64,000 nt of DNA from Kuschelorhynchus macadamiae (lineage: Eukaryota > Arthropoda > Insecta > Coleoptera > Curculionidae). Numbering within the stretch: the stretch's first letter is position 1; each line of letters opens with the position of its first letter. The stretch is taken from the NCBI GenBank assembly GCA_030620095.1, contig JAUTXW010000870.1:1-64000 (forward strand), written 5' to 3'. The notes beneath the pieces were generated by a model that had not been told where the DNA came from, did no database searches, and worked only from the letters and a program-made list of their open reading frames with translations. This document shows positions 12,024-23,184 of this stretch, in pieces. The position numbers were made by a program, and so were the translations under genes.

Positions 12024-12216
12024 TGTCCCATTTAAATTAAGAAAGTTGACATGTTTCACGTCAAAACAAAACACCCTGTATAAACAAAAGTGAAATAAAA
12101 TAAAAATTTAATTGAATCCAAACAACTTTTGTTTTTAACTTTTTGTCGTAACATTTACCGTTTTCTAGATAAGGTACTGTATCACCATAAAATGGCCACC
12201 CTGTACATCTATTGAC
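12024..12216. mobile_element. MITE-like unit, relative of 4133-4320
   Basis: It begins TATAGGATGTCCCATTTAAA and ends AAAATGGCCACCCTGTA, an imperfect inverse. The interior matches 4133-4320 in the same orientation, including ACACCCTGTATAAA and AATAAAATAAAAATT. Its inner part also continues the right inverted repeat of element B, matching 5712-5770 in inverse. It ends 47 bp before POLE exon 1 of this window. Confidence 0.65.
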
Positions 12217-12263
12217 CTATCTAATGTCAATGTTTGCATGGTTTTTGTGTATTAATTCCACAG

Positions 12264-12382
12264 GAGAGTCATCGAGAGTGGATAGCGTTCCAGAAAAGGA
12301 AATGGCTGTTTCAAGCGTTACAAAAGAACGTTGGCAATCCCAGCAAGAAAAGGAAAAATAAGGGCAGTCTTGCAGTACTAAG
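12264..12382 (+). CDS. POLE: DNA polymerase epsilon catalytic subunit, exon a
   Basis: The exon follows a CAG acceptor at 12261-12263 and ends before a GTAAAT donor at 12383. It encodes ESHREWIAFQKRKWLFQALQ and a Lys-rich stretch ending in SLAVL plus a split Arg codon. On its own the similarity is weak. It is assigned because it joins in frame to the next exon and matches the basic linker that precedes the LGSFL segment in POLE proteins. POLE makes the leading strand at replication forks in the nucleus; this part belongs to the inactive C-terminal half. No upstream exon is visible in 1-12263. Confidence 0.8.
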
Positions 12383-12463
12383 GTAAATAAAGAAGAAATT
12401 GTCAGTGTGACATTAAAAAAATAACTATTTCGACAAATAAAACGAAATCGTTGTTATTTTTAG

Positions 12464-12590
12464 ATCCTCAGCTCCTGGCACGATGGGGACATTCTTTCAA
12501 AAGACGCAGAGGGCGCTACTGACCACCCCGTGGCAAGTTGTGCAAATCATGCCCACTGCCACAGCGGGAGTGTACAAGTTATGGGCTCTG
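12464..12590 (+). CDS. POLE: DNA polymerase epsilon catalytic subunit, exon b
   Basis: Acceptor TTTTTAG ends at 12463 and donor GTAAATATG begins at 12591. The exon encodes TMGTFFQKTQRALLTTPWQV followed by VQIMPTATAGVYKLWAL. This matches the POLE segment recalled from the human protein, which reads LGSFLRRAARSLLDLPWQIV and then ends in LFRLWAL. The intron before it is 81 bp and the one after it 54 bp, normal small insect introns. The codon for Arg is split AG|A with the previous exon. Confidence 0.9.
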
Positions 12591-12644
12591 GTAAATATGT
12601 CTATTCTATTGTATTTTTTTAACTAATTTATGTACTGTTTTTAG

Positions 12645-12832
12645 GTGGACACCGAATTGTACTCGGTAAAACTGCACGTGCCTCGTATCTATTATGCGAA
12701 TGTGAAAACGCCGAAAGTGGTCGAAGAGGGCGCTTTGTTTAAAAAATGCAACCGAACGTTGCCGAGGGGAAGACACGTCTACTACCTGTACATGTATTCG
12801 ATTCCCGAGGAGATGTACCAGGATAACAGAGA
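12645..12832 (+). CDS. POLE: DNA polymerase epsilon catalytic subunit, exon c
   Basis: Acceptor TTTTTAG ends at 12644 and donor GTAAGT begins at 12833. The exon encodes VDTELYSVKLHVPRIYYANV and then TLPRGRHVYYLYMYSIPEEM. This matches the POLE stretch with IPRVFYVN, RVLPRS and VYNLYEYSVPEDMYQ. It continues in frame from the previous exon (YKLWAL to VDTEL). The final Glu codon is split GA|A with the exon at 14919. Conservation and open frame indicate a functional host exon. Confidence 0.93.
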
Positions 12833-12859
12833 GTAAGTAACCGTTTAACAAAATATATA

Positions 12860-14798
12860 CAGTGTGTATCAGCCAAATGGAATAAATTCGATAATAAATA
12901 AATGGGGGCGTGTTCGGAAAAACCCTTGGACCCGTCGATTGGTATTTTTAGTTGCTCATTTTCTCCAATAAAAACTTTTTATACAGGGTGTGTTCTGTAA
13001 CAGTGGTCAATGCCAACTTTCTTATTTCAAATGCAACACCCCGGATATTATTTAATTTTTGGATTCTTTAGGAGATTCTAAACATATTTTATGTTCAATG
13101 TCCTATACCTATCTTCAACCATTTCGGCAATGTTAAGTGTTTTCAAATTTATTTTTATTTTATTTATTTCGAATTTATTATTATTCATGAAAGTGGCTCT
13201 GGTTACTGAACTATTTATTTGATTACAAAAATTCGCTACAACACACTCAATACTTATTTACCATTTAGGTCTTCATATTAAGAATGTAAGCAAAAACCAT
13301 TTTAGCGTTCCTTTTTATTGATATGGAACAAAAAGACCCAGTTTTGTTTACTTTTAAGTTTTGTTTACTTTTGTGTAAAATGCCTGGCCTTTCTCTTTGC
13401 AAGACAGTAGTTGTCAGTGTCAGTGTCATAGTCTTTTGAATTTCGTTAACTGCATAATACCTAATATCAGAAAAATGGTTCATTTAACAGAAATGCATAA
13501 AATAACAATTCTACAAATGATTGGTTATGGAGATAACACACGAACACAAGTGGAAGTTGCTCGCTTATTTCATGAAAAATTTCCAAATTTGCCGCATATA
13601 TCCCAAGGGACAATTAGTAAAATAGAAAAGCAGTTTCGCGAGCTTGGACATGTGAAGTAGATAAAAAAAGCAGCTGCCAATTCAATAAATGATCATACTA
13701 AATTGGATATTATGCTTGAGTTTGAGGAAAACCCACATATTTCTAGTCGACAAGCCGCCGCAATGTTCGATATTAGCCATTCGTCGATTATTCGAACATT
13801 AAAAGAAAATAAAATGCATCCCTATAAAGTGATACCAACTCAGCAGCTCATAGAAGACGATTATGATAGGAGAACTTATTTTTGTGAACAAATGATGGCT
13901 ATGTTAGATAACAATGTTATTCAATTAGAACATGTTTTGTTTTCGGATGAGTGCACCTTTACACTTCACGGTCATGTAAATCGTCAAAATTGCCGCTATT
14001 GGTCTAGGGAAAATCCTCACTGGATCAGCGAAGAACATACTCAATATCCTGAAAAGGTTAATGTTTGGGCAGGAATTGTTAGTTCCAGCGAATATGATAT
14101 GGTTTCAGCAAGATGGAGCATCGCCCCATTACCAAATTAATGTCCGGCAGTACCTCAACGGAATATTTCCAAATCGGTGGATAGGGAGACGAGGATCGAT
14201 AGAATGGCCAGCGCGATCCCCTGATCTGACGCCATTAGACTTTTTCTTATGGGGACATATTAAAAATGTTGTATACAAAACTAAACCCCTCGACTTAGCT
14301 GACTTAAGAAGACGAATAACGCTTGCGATTAGATCGGTCACGCCTGAGATGCTAAATAACGTTAGAAGAAATTTCTATTTAAGATTAGGAATTTGCCAAG
14401 ACGTTCGCGGCGAGCATATTCAACAGTTCCTAAATTAACTTTTTACTTTTGTTTATACATTATGAAGAAATAAATAATTTTATTTTTTTAATCTTAATTT
14501 TTGCAATAAATTTGAAAACACTTAATATTGCCGAAATAGTTGAAGATAGGTATAGGACATTGAACATAAAATATGTTTAGAATCTCCTAAAGAATCCAAA
14601 AATTAAATAATATCCGGGGTGTTGCATTTGAAATAAGAAAGTTGGCATTGACCACTGTTACAGGACACACCCTGTATAAAAAGTTTTTATTGGAGAAAAT
14701 GAGCAACTAAAAATACCAATCGACGGGTACAAGCGTTTTTCCGAACACGCCCCCATTTATTTATTATCGAATTTATTCCATTTGGCTGATACACACTG
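12860..14798. mobile_element. Mariner-like element C in a POLE intron
   Basis: The element starts CAGTGTGTATCAGCC at 12860 and ends GGCTGATACACACTG at 14798, with TA on both sides (12858-12859 and 14799-14800). The inverted repeats are about 300 bp. Each holds an internal module bounded by CAGGGTGT and ACACCCC (12985-13046, 14620-14682). It is 1939 bp long. Without it the POLE intron would be about 145 bp, like its neighbours. A damaged transposase lies on the + strand, the same strand as POLE. Confidence 0.93.
13475..14438 (+). pseudogene. DD41D Mariner-like transposase of element C, with a core deletion
   Basis: The likely start is ATG 13475 (MVHLTEMHKITILQMIGYGD). An in-frame TAG at 13658 interrupts the DNA-binding region. 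The first catalytic aspartate is in VLFSDECTFTLHGHVNRQN. After KVNVWAGIV (near 14085) a block of roughly 40 residues normally found before the second aspartate is missing and the frame shifts. It resumes with MIWFQQDGASPHYQINVRQY and WPARSPDLTPLDFFLWG. The spacing of the last two aspartates is 41. It ends at TAA 14438. The enzyme cannot be active. Confidence 0.85.
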
Positions 14799-14918
14799 TA
14801 TAGTCTAACTTGTTGGAACACGTTTATAAGTTATTTCCTCAATGTAACTCAGTAATTACTATTAGGATTGGTAGGTTATTAATGAAGTTAACAAAAAATG
14901 ATTCTCGATTTTCCACAG

Positions 14919-15143
14919 AGAATTGCAGATGGCGATATCCGACCCCGCAGTGGAAGGTATATACGAAACCAAGACATCTCTGCTCTTCAGAGCACTAGTC
15001 TCTACCAGTTGTGTGGTCAAGGTATCCAGAGGAGTTACCAGTCTCGACACGTTTACACTCGAAGAACTGGATTCGGTCTCGTTGAACAAACAACCTTATC
15101 TAGTCAGGGATTCCTTGAAACACTTGTATTTTTACCATCACAG
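14919..15143 (+). CDS. POLE: DNA polymerase epsilon catalytic subunit, exon d
   Basis: Acceptor TTTCCACAG ends at 14918 and donor GTGAGT begins at 15144. The exon encodes SDPAVEGIYETKTSLLFRAL and then DSLKHLYFYHH. In POLE proteins the matching stretch reads VEGIYETQVPLLFRALV and ends with a (K/R)H(I/L)YLYHH motif. The reading frame continues from exon c across element C, and the last codon is split AG|G with the exon at 42387. This is the strongest single match to POLE in the window. Confidence 0.95.
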
Positions 15144-15266
15144 GTGAGTTATATTGAAAATGATCCCCTATGAAATTGAGTAACAATTTAACAGAACAAA
15201 TTTCAAATCTTTTTGTAATAATATTAAAATATCTCATAAAACTAAGAGCAACCTTGGAAACTCAAC

Positions 15267-15475
15267 AAAAGTGGAGTTTATAAGCTTAACTGCTCTGATT
15301 GTGACTGTGCTACTTACATAGGTAGAAGTTGCAGACCTCTGTCAGTTGGCATTAATGAACATGTTAACAACTAAGAAATCATGGTTCTTGGGATTAGACC
15401 GTGTCAAGATGGAATCACTTTCCGACGTTTTGCCTTCGATTGCACGAGATCGGAACCATGAACGATCGGTTTCTA
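15267..15475 (+). pseudogene. Penelope-like element fragment: GIY-YIG endonuclease piece and tail
   Basis: 15267-15373 encodes KSGVYKLNCSDCDCATYIGR followed by a short INEHV motif, the start of a GIY-YIG endonuclease of the kind found at the C-terminus of Penelope-like retroelements. The frame is lost directly after it. The following 70 bases, from AAGAAATCATGGTTCTTGGG, recur at 62303-62373 just upstream of a Penelope reverse transcriptase. Only this small piece remains of the element. Confidence 0.75.
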
Positions 15476-16553
15476 ATACACGAATATCAATGTAGTACAT
15501 AAATATATAACTAAATATTTACATTAACATAAATATATACAATATATAAAATTTTTAATTAATATGTAGTATAGTTATTTGGTTTGTTTAAAGCAAATAT
15601 TTCTCTGATATTTTTTATCGCTTCGATTTGTGTGCATTTACAGAGTCCTTTTCACGATTTGTATTTTAAACTTACGAGTTTACGTGTATGTGAATTTTAT
15701 TGAAAAAATCTAGTCTGTAATTTCTTTAAGAATATAAATTATCGTTTATATGATTTTCACAGTTCCATGTAAGTTTTAGGGACGTCATTTTTCCCCGTAA
15801 TTTTATTTTCAAATACGGTAGGTACGTTTTATTGGGGTAATTAGAACAAAATTGACATTTCCAAACTTCTGAACTGCTTAAAATTTTTAAATACGTTATT
15901 TTAGAGAAATATTTTTGCAGCTGTCCAAAAAAACGTCTAGTATTCCTAACTTTTAAATACCTAATTTTTTTTATATAAGATTTTTACAGATAAATGTATA
16001 ACATATATATCCGTAACCGGATGTATCGGACTAGCGGACATTTGTTAGCCGTCAAGGTTATGATAATAGTAAAATAGGATCGAAAATAAGTGTGTAGGAC
16101 TAGACACCCAAGATCACGCACTTTTTAGGAAAGTCAATAGTTTTTGCAAAAATTAAGGTCTAATATCCATATAGATTTTTATAGATTCGCGAACGTAGTC
16201 GCTATGTGACGTATCGAAATTTCGTCGTCATAATTTACTTGTTTTTCACGGTTTAAAGTGTCTTTTATATTAAGAAAGGTTATGATCAATACTTTCCACT
16301 ACGTTTAGCATCAACAAACGTATTTTTCCACTCCAAAAAAACGAGAAAAACAGGGATTTGAGATAATTTCCTTATTGGCGGCAAGCTATTGTTGACATTT
16401 CACAAACCAGCTGCGTTCCAGATTTACAGTGAAACTCTTACTTGGATTAAATTTTGATAATAAGCAAAAGCTGTCCATATACGAAAAATTCTTTACCGGT
16501 GTTCGAAACCGCGCACTTCCTGAAGTGAGTAGTGCGACACAAATCAACTAAAA

Positions 16554-17919
16554 ATGGGTAAAAGTCAGATAGGTACTTTTAAATGTTGTAGTGATGGTAA
16601 AGAGCTAACCTGCTATTATTGCATATCATGTAAAACAATACAACATAGAAGCTGTATAGAGAGGAAAAAGAGCGTAACATATATAAAGAACCACCGAATA
16701 TATTGCAGTAAGAAATGCGAAGAACTAGGTCAGCAGGGTACAAACGAAGACGAAACTGAAAAGAGACATGAACTTACACATATGCTCACAGAAGCCTTAA
16801 AGGAAGCTCAGGAAAAGGACAAGCTATTAGAAAAACAAAGACGAAACTCTATCGCCTTCGAAACCGATGCATGTGAATCGGAAGAACAATTTAAAAAGGA
16901 GATAGCATCGCAAAAAGCCAAAATAAAAGCACTAGAGAGTAAACTCAAGGAAGAACAGAATAGAAAAACTGAGGAAACGGAGCAATCGAAGCTAAAAATA
17001 AAAGAGACAGAGGGACAGGCGCGTAAAGCAATAGAGGAACAAAAGAAACAAACGAAACGCATTGAAAAAGAATTATCTGAAGAAAAACAAAGACATACAA
17101 AAAGGGAAGGAATCTGCGGAAGACAGTCTAAAGACGTACAAGAAACAAATCTTAGAACTAAAGGGAAACCTTAACGAAATAAATAATATGAATCTAAAGG
17201 ATAAAGAGGAGACTATCAAAAACATAGAAGAGTTCAAGAAAGAAATACTAAGGCTAAATTCAAAAATCAGAGAATTAAACGACCTAAATGATTTTCTCTG
17301 CAACCAAATTAAAGGAATCCAAAAACAAAACAATGAATTGGAAAAAAATGTAACTACAAAAACCCATATGCAAATAAGAAAACACCAAGTACTTATAATG
17401 AGTGGAACAAACGGCTACAACTCTGGGAAAATAATAAAAGAACTCACAAATAACGACTTTGACACAAACTGCCAATGTAGTGAAAATAATCGTCTAGAAG
17501 ACGTAACGGCTCATCAGCAGAAACTGTCCAAAAGCTTTACCAAAAACGGCTTTAAGATAATTTTTATTCCAAATGGAAATGCAAAAGGACGTACAAATAG
17601 ATAGAGGACGTACATAAAGAAAGTGATTGACGATTCAAGAAACACAAATCTAATTCTTATTGGAGCACCTTTTGTACCGGGTCGGCCAGTATTAAACGAA
17701 TTTATCAACAGACAAAACCAAAATATCCTAAACGCGGTTGAACATGACAGCCTAGTAGATTATATCGACTGCAACAAAATTATACGACCATACCAAGTAC
17801 AAAAAAACGGAGAACTTACCTACAAGGGAAAATGGCAGGTAATAAATTATATAGGTCATTACTACCTACGAAGCAGTACCAAAATAACAAACGACGAACT
17901 GCCAAATAAAAAAAGATAG
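16554..17919 (+). pseudogene. LINE D ORF1: PHD-like zinc finger, coiled coil, esterase-like domain
   Basis: The frame starts at ATG 16554. Residues 1-60 hold a Cys/His-rich PHD-like finger (FKCCSDG, CYYCISCKTIQHRSCI, HRIYCSKKCEE). A long Lys/Glu-rich coiled coil follows. Near 17100 the frame shifts by one. The second part (to 17604) continues the coiled coil and then reads HQVLIMSGTNGYNSGK, reminiscent of the SGNH esterase domain of CR1-type ORF1 proteins. A single in-frame TAG at 17602-17604 is followed by NTNLILIGAPFVPGRPVLNE. Such ORF1 proteins bind the LINE RNA. The esterase assignment is by resemblance to the better-kept F1 copy. Confidence 0.7.
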
Positions 17920-19689
17920 TTCTGCAAATCTACAAAAACAACATGAACTAAGGCCCAACACCAACAACAGGGACAGCGATACCCACACCTGCTCCCCTAC
18001 AAGTAGTACAAAAACGCAGAATTTTTTATACCCCCGACTCAGCCAGCTACAACTAGAAGCATAGCAACATCGTCGCCCACAAAAATCTTCCACCTAAATA
18101 TCCAAAGTTTGGGAAACAAGTTGAATCACATCGAACTACTTACCAAAGAACATAAGCCACAGATCATATGTCTCTCAGAAACATGGGGTTCGGACAACGG
18201 AATGGAATATATGACTATCCCAGACTATAACTTGACAACTCGTTTCTCCAGAAAAGAGCACATTCACGGTGGAGTTGCTATTTACACCCAAGCAGGAGTC
18301 ACAACCAAGGCACTGGACAAAGCAATGCAGAACAGACGACGGCAATAATTACAGTCTACATACCTCCCACGGGCTGCCTAGATATATTTATCCAACAAAC
18401 AACGGACCTTCTTATATATGTTTCGAAAACGTGCAAAAATATTGTACTATGTGGAGACCTGAATATTGACAGTCTAAAAAAAGCATGAACACAATTTCAA
18501 CCTACTGAAAGACTTATTCAACTCGTTCTGTCTGACAGATCACTGCGACGTACCAACGAGAATCTTCACATCCCCATTGGGCACCTCAATTTCCTCTATA
18601 GATTACATGGCGACCAACATAAATAAATCATTGGTAGAATTCAAATTGATAGAAGAACACATATCCGATCACTTCCTACAAATACTTGATATTAAAACTC
18701 CAGCACAAATACCGCCTAGAAAACATAAACCAAGAACAATGCGCATATTGTCTGAAATTAATATAAACAACCTAAAAGTCGGACTTCAAAAGGAACCATG
18801 GTGCTTCACAGAGGAAAACATAAATGACTGCTTTAACAACTTTATACAAACATGGCATTTCAATCAGGCATGCCCAGAAAGAACACTTACTCCGTCTAAA
18901 TCAAAACCCCACTGGCTAACAAATGAAATAACAACCCAAAAACATCTACTAAAAGACACCTACAGTTTGGCTAAGCAAATAAATACCAACGAAATATGGC
19001 AATACTATCGAGAAATGAAGAAACGCTATAAAACACAAATCAAGAAATATGGAACATAGTAAACACAAAATTAAACAAAAACCGACAAACACAACCAATT
19101 CAATTAGTCATCGATGGTGTCCAGATAAATAATCAACAGAAGGTCTCTGAAGCGTTTGGTAAATATTTCGCAGCAATTGCAGAGGCTAAAGTTCAAGATC
19201 ACTTCAAAAATCGTATCTCACAAAACCCCACTGTTGCTAAACCACAGCCTAATTCGATGTACAGGGTGTTCCAGCGAGGACTGAACAGGGACCTATTTTC
19301 GACCTTCCTTGTATTTTGGAAAAATTCAAAATGGCCAATCGATGTATTTTTTCTTGTAGAATCCAAAAATGTCATCGAAAAAATATTTGAACCAGAAACA
19401 AAAGAGTTACGCTATGCATCAGGTGTTTTTTAAATGTAATGTATCGTTTTTTATACGATTTTTGGGAGAGTGATTTTTTTTATGTCCGTTCTGATTAAAA
19501 GATTTGATTTTGCGATAGCTGTTTATATTACATTTTAATGTTTTACAAACTAAAATTTTAGCTTCACATGTTTAAAATATACGATAGGTTGGAATAGGTG
19601 ATCAAGGTAAAATGACGTTTGAATGCTTTGTCAATAAAAATTGACATTATTTTAATTATTGTCGAAGTCTTCACCTAAAAAATATATGT

Positions 19690-19908
19690 TTGACTCTGAT
19701 CGAAATGAAATACTCGTTGGACGAGAGACTACAGATTGTTATGCTATTTTATAAGTGCCAAGAAAATGCAAGAGTAGCAAGAAGAAGATTTATTGCAAAT
19801 TTTCATAGAAATATATCCATCAATACAATTCTAAGGATAAAAAACCTATTTGAGGAAAATAAAACTTTACATGATAGAAAAAGAAATTCAATAAAAAATA
19901 ATTATTAA
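19690..19908 (+). pseudogene. Duplicated transposase N-terminus, left arm of E
   Basis: An open stretch from ATG 19690 encodes the helix-turn-helix start of a Mariner-like transposase (ERLQIVMLFYKCQENARVAR, then FHRNISINTILRIKNLFEEN). It is an inverted copy of 20255-20472 with a few differences. It runs into an AT-rich stop at 19906 and has no catalytic part. Confidence 0.8.
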
Positions 19909-19925
19909 ATAATAAAATAAAACTA

Positions 19926-20472
19926 CTAATAACATAAGTTTTCAATGTGACCGCCGTTTTTCTCGAAACAACATCGATAACCCCTTTGTAGCCTTTCTAA
20001 ACTTGCTGTTACAATATGATTTTCCTGGTTAAGGCGGTTTATTTCATCGACAATTTTTCCCATGATCTCTTGAATATTTTCATTTCGTTGTCTGGATACG
20101 AAAAGGCCTAAATTTATGAATTTTCAGAGTCCTGTGAACAGTCCCTCGGGTAACTCTTCTGCGCCTTACACCGCCACCGTACTGAACTTCCCGAACTGCA
20201 TCCGAAATAGATTTGGTTGGATTAACTTGAAAATAATTTATAATGGCCTGGTCTCGATTTCTTCTTCTTTGTATATTTCTTTTTCTATCATGTAAAGTTT
20301 TATTTTCCTCAAATAGGTTTTTTATCCTTAGAATTATATTGATGGATATATTTCTATGAAAATTTGCAATAAATCTTCTTCTTGCTTCTCTTGCATTTTC
20401 TTGGCACTTGTAAAATAGCATAACAATCTGTAGTCTCTCGTTCAAAGAGTATTTAATTTCGATCAGAGTCAA
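19926..20472 (-). pseudogene. Core-deleted transposase of element E
   Basis: From ATG 20472 the - strand encodes the DNA-binding half (ERLQIVMLFYKCQENAREAR, then RRVTRGTVHRTLKIHKFRPF). The frame then jumps, with stops, to a typical superfamily C-terminus (QENHIVTASLERLQ, then CCFEKNGGHIENLCY) ending at 19926. The whole DDxD catalytic core is absent, an internal deletion of roughly 170 residues judged by relatives in this window. The remaining N-terminal part could in principle still bind element ends. Confidence 0.75.
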
Positions 20473-20935
20473 ATATATATTTTTTAGGTGAAGACTTCGA
20501 CAATAATTAAAATAATGTCAATTTTTATTGACAAAGCATTCAAACGTCATTTTACCTTGATCACCTATACCAACCTATCGTATATTTTAAACAGGTGAAG
20601 CTAAAATTTTAGTTTGTAAAACATTAAAATGTAATATAAACAGCTATCGCAAAATCAAATCTTTTAATCAGAACGGACATAAAAAAAATCACTCTTTCCA
20701 AAAATCGTATAAAAAACGATACATTCCATTTAAAAAACACCTGATGCATAGCGTAACTCTTTTGTTTCTGGTTCAAATATTTTTTCGATGACATTTTTGG
20801 ATTCTACAAGAAAAAATACACCGATTGGCTATTTTGAATTTTTCCAAAATAAAAGGAAGGTCGAAAATAGGTCCCTGTTCAGTCCTCGCTGGAACACCCT
20901 GTACCTGCAGCCGGTAACAAAAAATGAGATAAGTG

Positions 20936-21935
20936 CGGTTATAAAAAATCTAAAAAATAAAAAATCGACTGGCCCTGATGGGATTCAAGTGAGGGTGCTG
21001 AAGGAGGTCTGCTCCGAGGTGGAGGAACCATTCCAGCATTTAATAAACTGTTCCTTCGACACGGGAACCTTTCCATCTGCGCTTAAACTTGCGACTGTAA
21101 TACCGGTATTCAAGAAAGGAAACCATATGGACATTTCAAACTATAGACCAATATCACTTCTTAGCGTGTTCTCAAAAATATTCGAGCGTGTCTTGAATAA
21201 CAGATTGGTCAGCTTCCTGGATCGATTCGGGGTAATACAGGATAATCAGCATGGGTTTCGCAAAAACAAGTCAACCGAAACAGCGTCGTTTAAACTCATC
21301 GACTTCGTGCATCGGGAACTGGAACTGGGACATATTGTTGTTGGCATGTTCTTCGACTTGTCCAGGGCCTTTGACACCCTAAATTTGAAATTTGTAGAGG
21401 AAAAACTATATACGGTCGGTATAAGAGGCAACACCCGGTTATAAAAAATCTAAAAAATAAAAAATCGACTGGCCCTGATGGGATTCGAGTGAGGGTGCTG
21501 AAGGAGATCTGCTCCGAGGTGGAGGAACCACTCCAGCATTTAATAAACTGTTCCTTCGACACGGGAACCTTTCCATCTGCGCTTAAACTTGCGACTGTAA
21601 TACCGGTATTCAAGAAAGGAAACCATATGGACATTTCAAACTATAGACCAATATCACTTCTTAGCGTGTTCTCAAAAATATTCGAGCGTATCTTGAATAA
21701 CAGATTGGTCAGCTTCCTGGATCGATTCGGGGTAATACAGGATAATCAGCATGGGTTTCGCAAAAACAAGTCAACCGAAACAGCGTCGTTTAAACTCATC
21801 GACTTCGTGCATCGGGAACTGGAACTGGGGCACATTGTTGTTGGCATGTTCTTCGACTTGTCCAGGGCCTTTGACACCCTAAATTTGAAATTTATAGAGG
21901 AAAAACTATATACGGTCGGTATAAGAGACAAGTTG
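20936..21935 (+). repeat. 500-bp tandem duplication inside LINE D RT
   Basis: 20936-21435 and 21436-21935 both begin CGGTTATAAAAAATCTAAAA and run in parallel through the same RT codons, with about seven differences in 490 bp (near 98.6% by eye). The join at 21430-21436 reads GGCAACACCCGGTT. A local duplication or unequal exchange explains it; an assembly error is possible. Confidence 0.9.
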
Positions 21936-23184
21936 AGGATTGTACCTCACCAGAATACAATATTGATGTTGGCGCAGCACAAGGATCAGTGCTTGCCCCT
22001 CTCATATTTCTGTTGTTCATCAATGATCTCTCTCTGCCAGATATAACAGTAAAATTTGCGGATGACACAACAGTCGCTATATCCACGGCAGACAAGTCAA
22101 TAGCTTTCGATAAAATCCGCGAGGTCTGTGACAAAATGAACCATTGGTGCTTCTCAAACCAACTAATCCTTAACCAAACAAAAACAGTACATGTTCATTC
22201 TACAAAACACAACCGAAAATTCAGCTCGACCATGCGGAATCTTCCACGAAATTCTTGGGAACGCAGCTGGACTCAACACTATCCTGGGAACCCCAAATAG
22301 ACCACGTTTGCACAAAACTCAGTCAAGCCTATTTTGCAATTCTAAAACTAAAACAAAGTATACCCCCTAGTACCCTTATAACAACCTATTATGCCCTAGC
22401 TTATACACATCTAAGCTATAATGTCATACTCTGGGGACAGGCAGTTAATGTAAACAGGGTCTTTATGGCCCAGAAACGCTTGTTGGAGACTAATATTTGG
22501 TCTAAAGCCAATGGAAACATGCAAGGATACTTTTAAACAATATAAGATCCTAACTATTACATCAATCTATATCCTCAAATGTTCAACCTATGTATAGATA
22601 TACTATGTATACCCCACAAGAAATGCGAATGATCTGGTCTATCCTAAACATAAAACAACGATGTTCGAGAAATCCCCATATTATGCATGTGTCAGAATAT
22701 TTAACAGATTACCAGAAGGAATAAAACGAGAAAAATCAGCAGGGGCATTTAGGAGAAGACTCAAAGCGTTCCTGATTGATGGCACATTCTACACCCTGAA
22801 GGACTTCCTAAATCCAAATTCGTAAAAAACTTCGCCTTGTTTTTCCTATAATTAACGTAGCGATTCCATTATTTATTTATTTATTTATATACCCTTAATG
22901 GACTTATTTATTGTATTGTATTGTGTCTTATTATGTATGTATACACAATTTTAAATCTAGTATTCCTATATAAGTTTAATATAGGTCTACTTTTATTTTC
23001 AGGGCGAATCTTAAATCATATGTATATGGTCAATAAGATAATAAATTGAATTTGAATTTGAATAATTTAATATATTTCCTGTAATTAAATATAGTATAAT
23101 TATTTCGGATATGGAGTGACGTAACGACAGCACAAAAAGAACGTATTTCTTAGCTGTTAACGGTTAACATACCAAGCTATTTAA

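Larger units (their letters stand above)
5712..12216. mobile_element. Mariner-like element B, right arm split by a LINE
   Basis: The left inverted repeat spans about 5712-6172. The right one is at about 7555-7962 and resumes at 11971 after the LINE insertion. The sequence GATGTTATTAT stops at 7962 and continues as AAAAACTTTCGCAAATTAAC beyond the LINE tail, exactly matching the uninterrupted left arm at 5794-5830. Each arm carries an internal unit bounded by CAGGGTGT and ACACCCTG (5981-6062 and 7690-7778). A broken transposase lies between the arms on the - strand. The left arm is cut at its outer side by a LINE fragment. The right arm ends with a MITE-like unit. Confidence 0.75.
19262..20901. 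mobile_element. Fold-back Mariner-like derivative E in LINE D
   Basis: It starts CAGGGTGTTCCAGCGAGGAC at 19262 and ends with the inverse at 20901, flanked by TA (19260-19261, 20902-20903). The LINE D reading frame can be followed across it. The inverted arms are about 640 bp, far longer than usual, because both contain the first ~70 codons of the transposase (MTLIE(M/I)KYSL...). The middle (about 19910-20080) holds only the transposase C-terminus. It is 1640 bp long. Confidence 0.9.
18082..22536 (+). pseudogene. LINE D ORF2: endonuclease-reverse transcriptase, heavily broken
   Basis: The endonuclease starts at FHLNIQSLGNKLNHIELL (18088) with CLSETW and HGGVAIY. Frameshifts follow near 18340-18570, then SIDYMATNINKS and HISDHFLQI. 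The frame is lost at 19060, and element E interrupts at 19262. The reverse transcriptase resumes at 20904 (LQPVTKNEISAVIKNLKNKK) with STGPDGIQVRVLKE, NYRPISLLSVFSKIFERVL and MFFDLSRAFDTL. The segment then restarts because of a tandem duplication and continues with KFADDTTVAIS and thumb sequences to 22536. The PQGS motif region is frameshifted. No active enzyme is possible. Confidence 0.85.
16480..23066 (+). mobile_element. LINE D, decayed, with an insertion and a tandem duplication
   Basis: A CR1/Jockey-group LINE in the POLE orientation. It contains ORF1 (16554-17919), an endonuclease (from 18082), a reverse transcriptase (20904-22536) and a 3' end with the repeats AATTGAATTTGAATTTG at about 23042-23062. 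Element E is inserted at 19262-20901, splitting the linker before RT. A 500-bp segment of RT is tandemly duplicated at 20936-21935. The 5' boundary is not resolved; it lies somewhere between 16000 and 16550. Confidence 0.85.

Noticed and set aside
21436..21935. A second, separate LINE insertion
   Set aside because: The two 500-bp segments join head to tail with no tail or target duplication and share both flanks; it is a tandem duplication.
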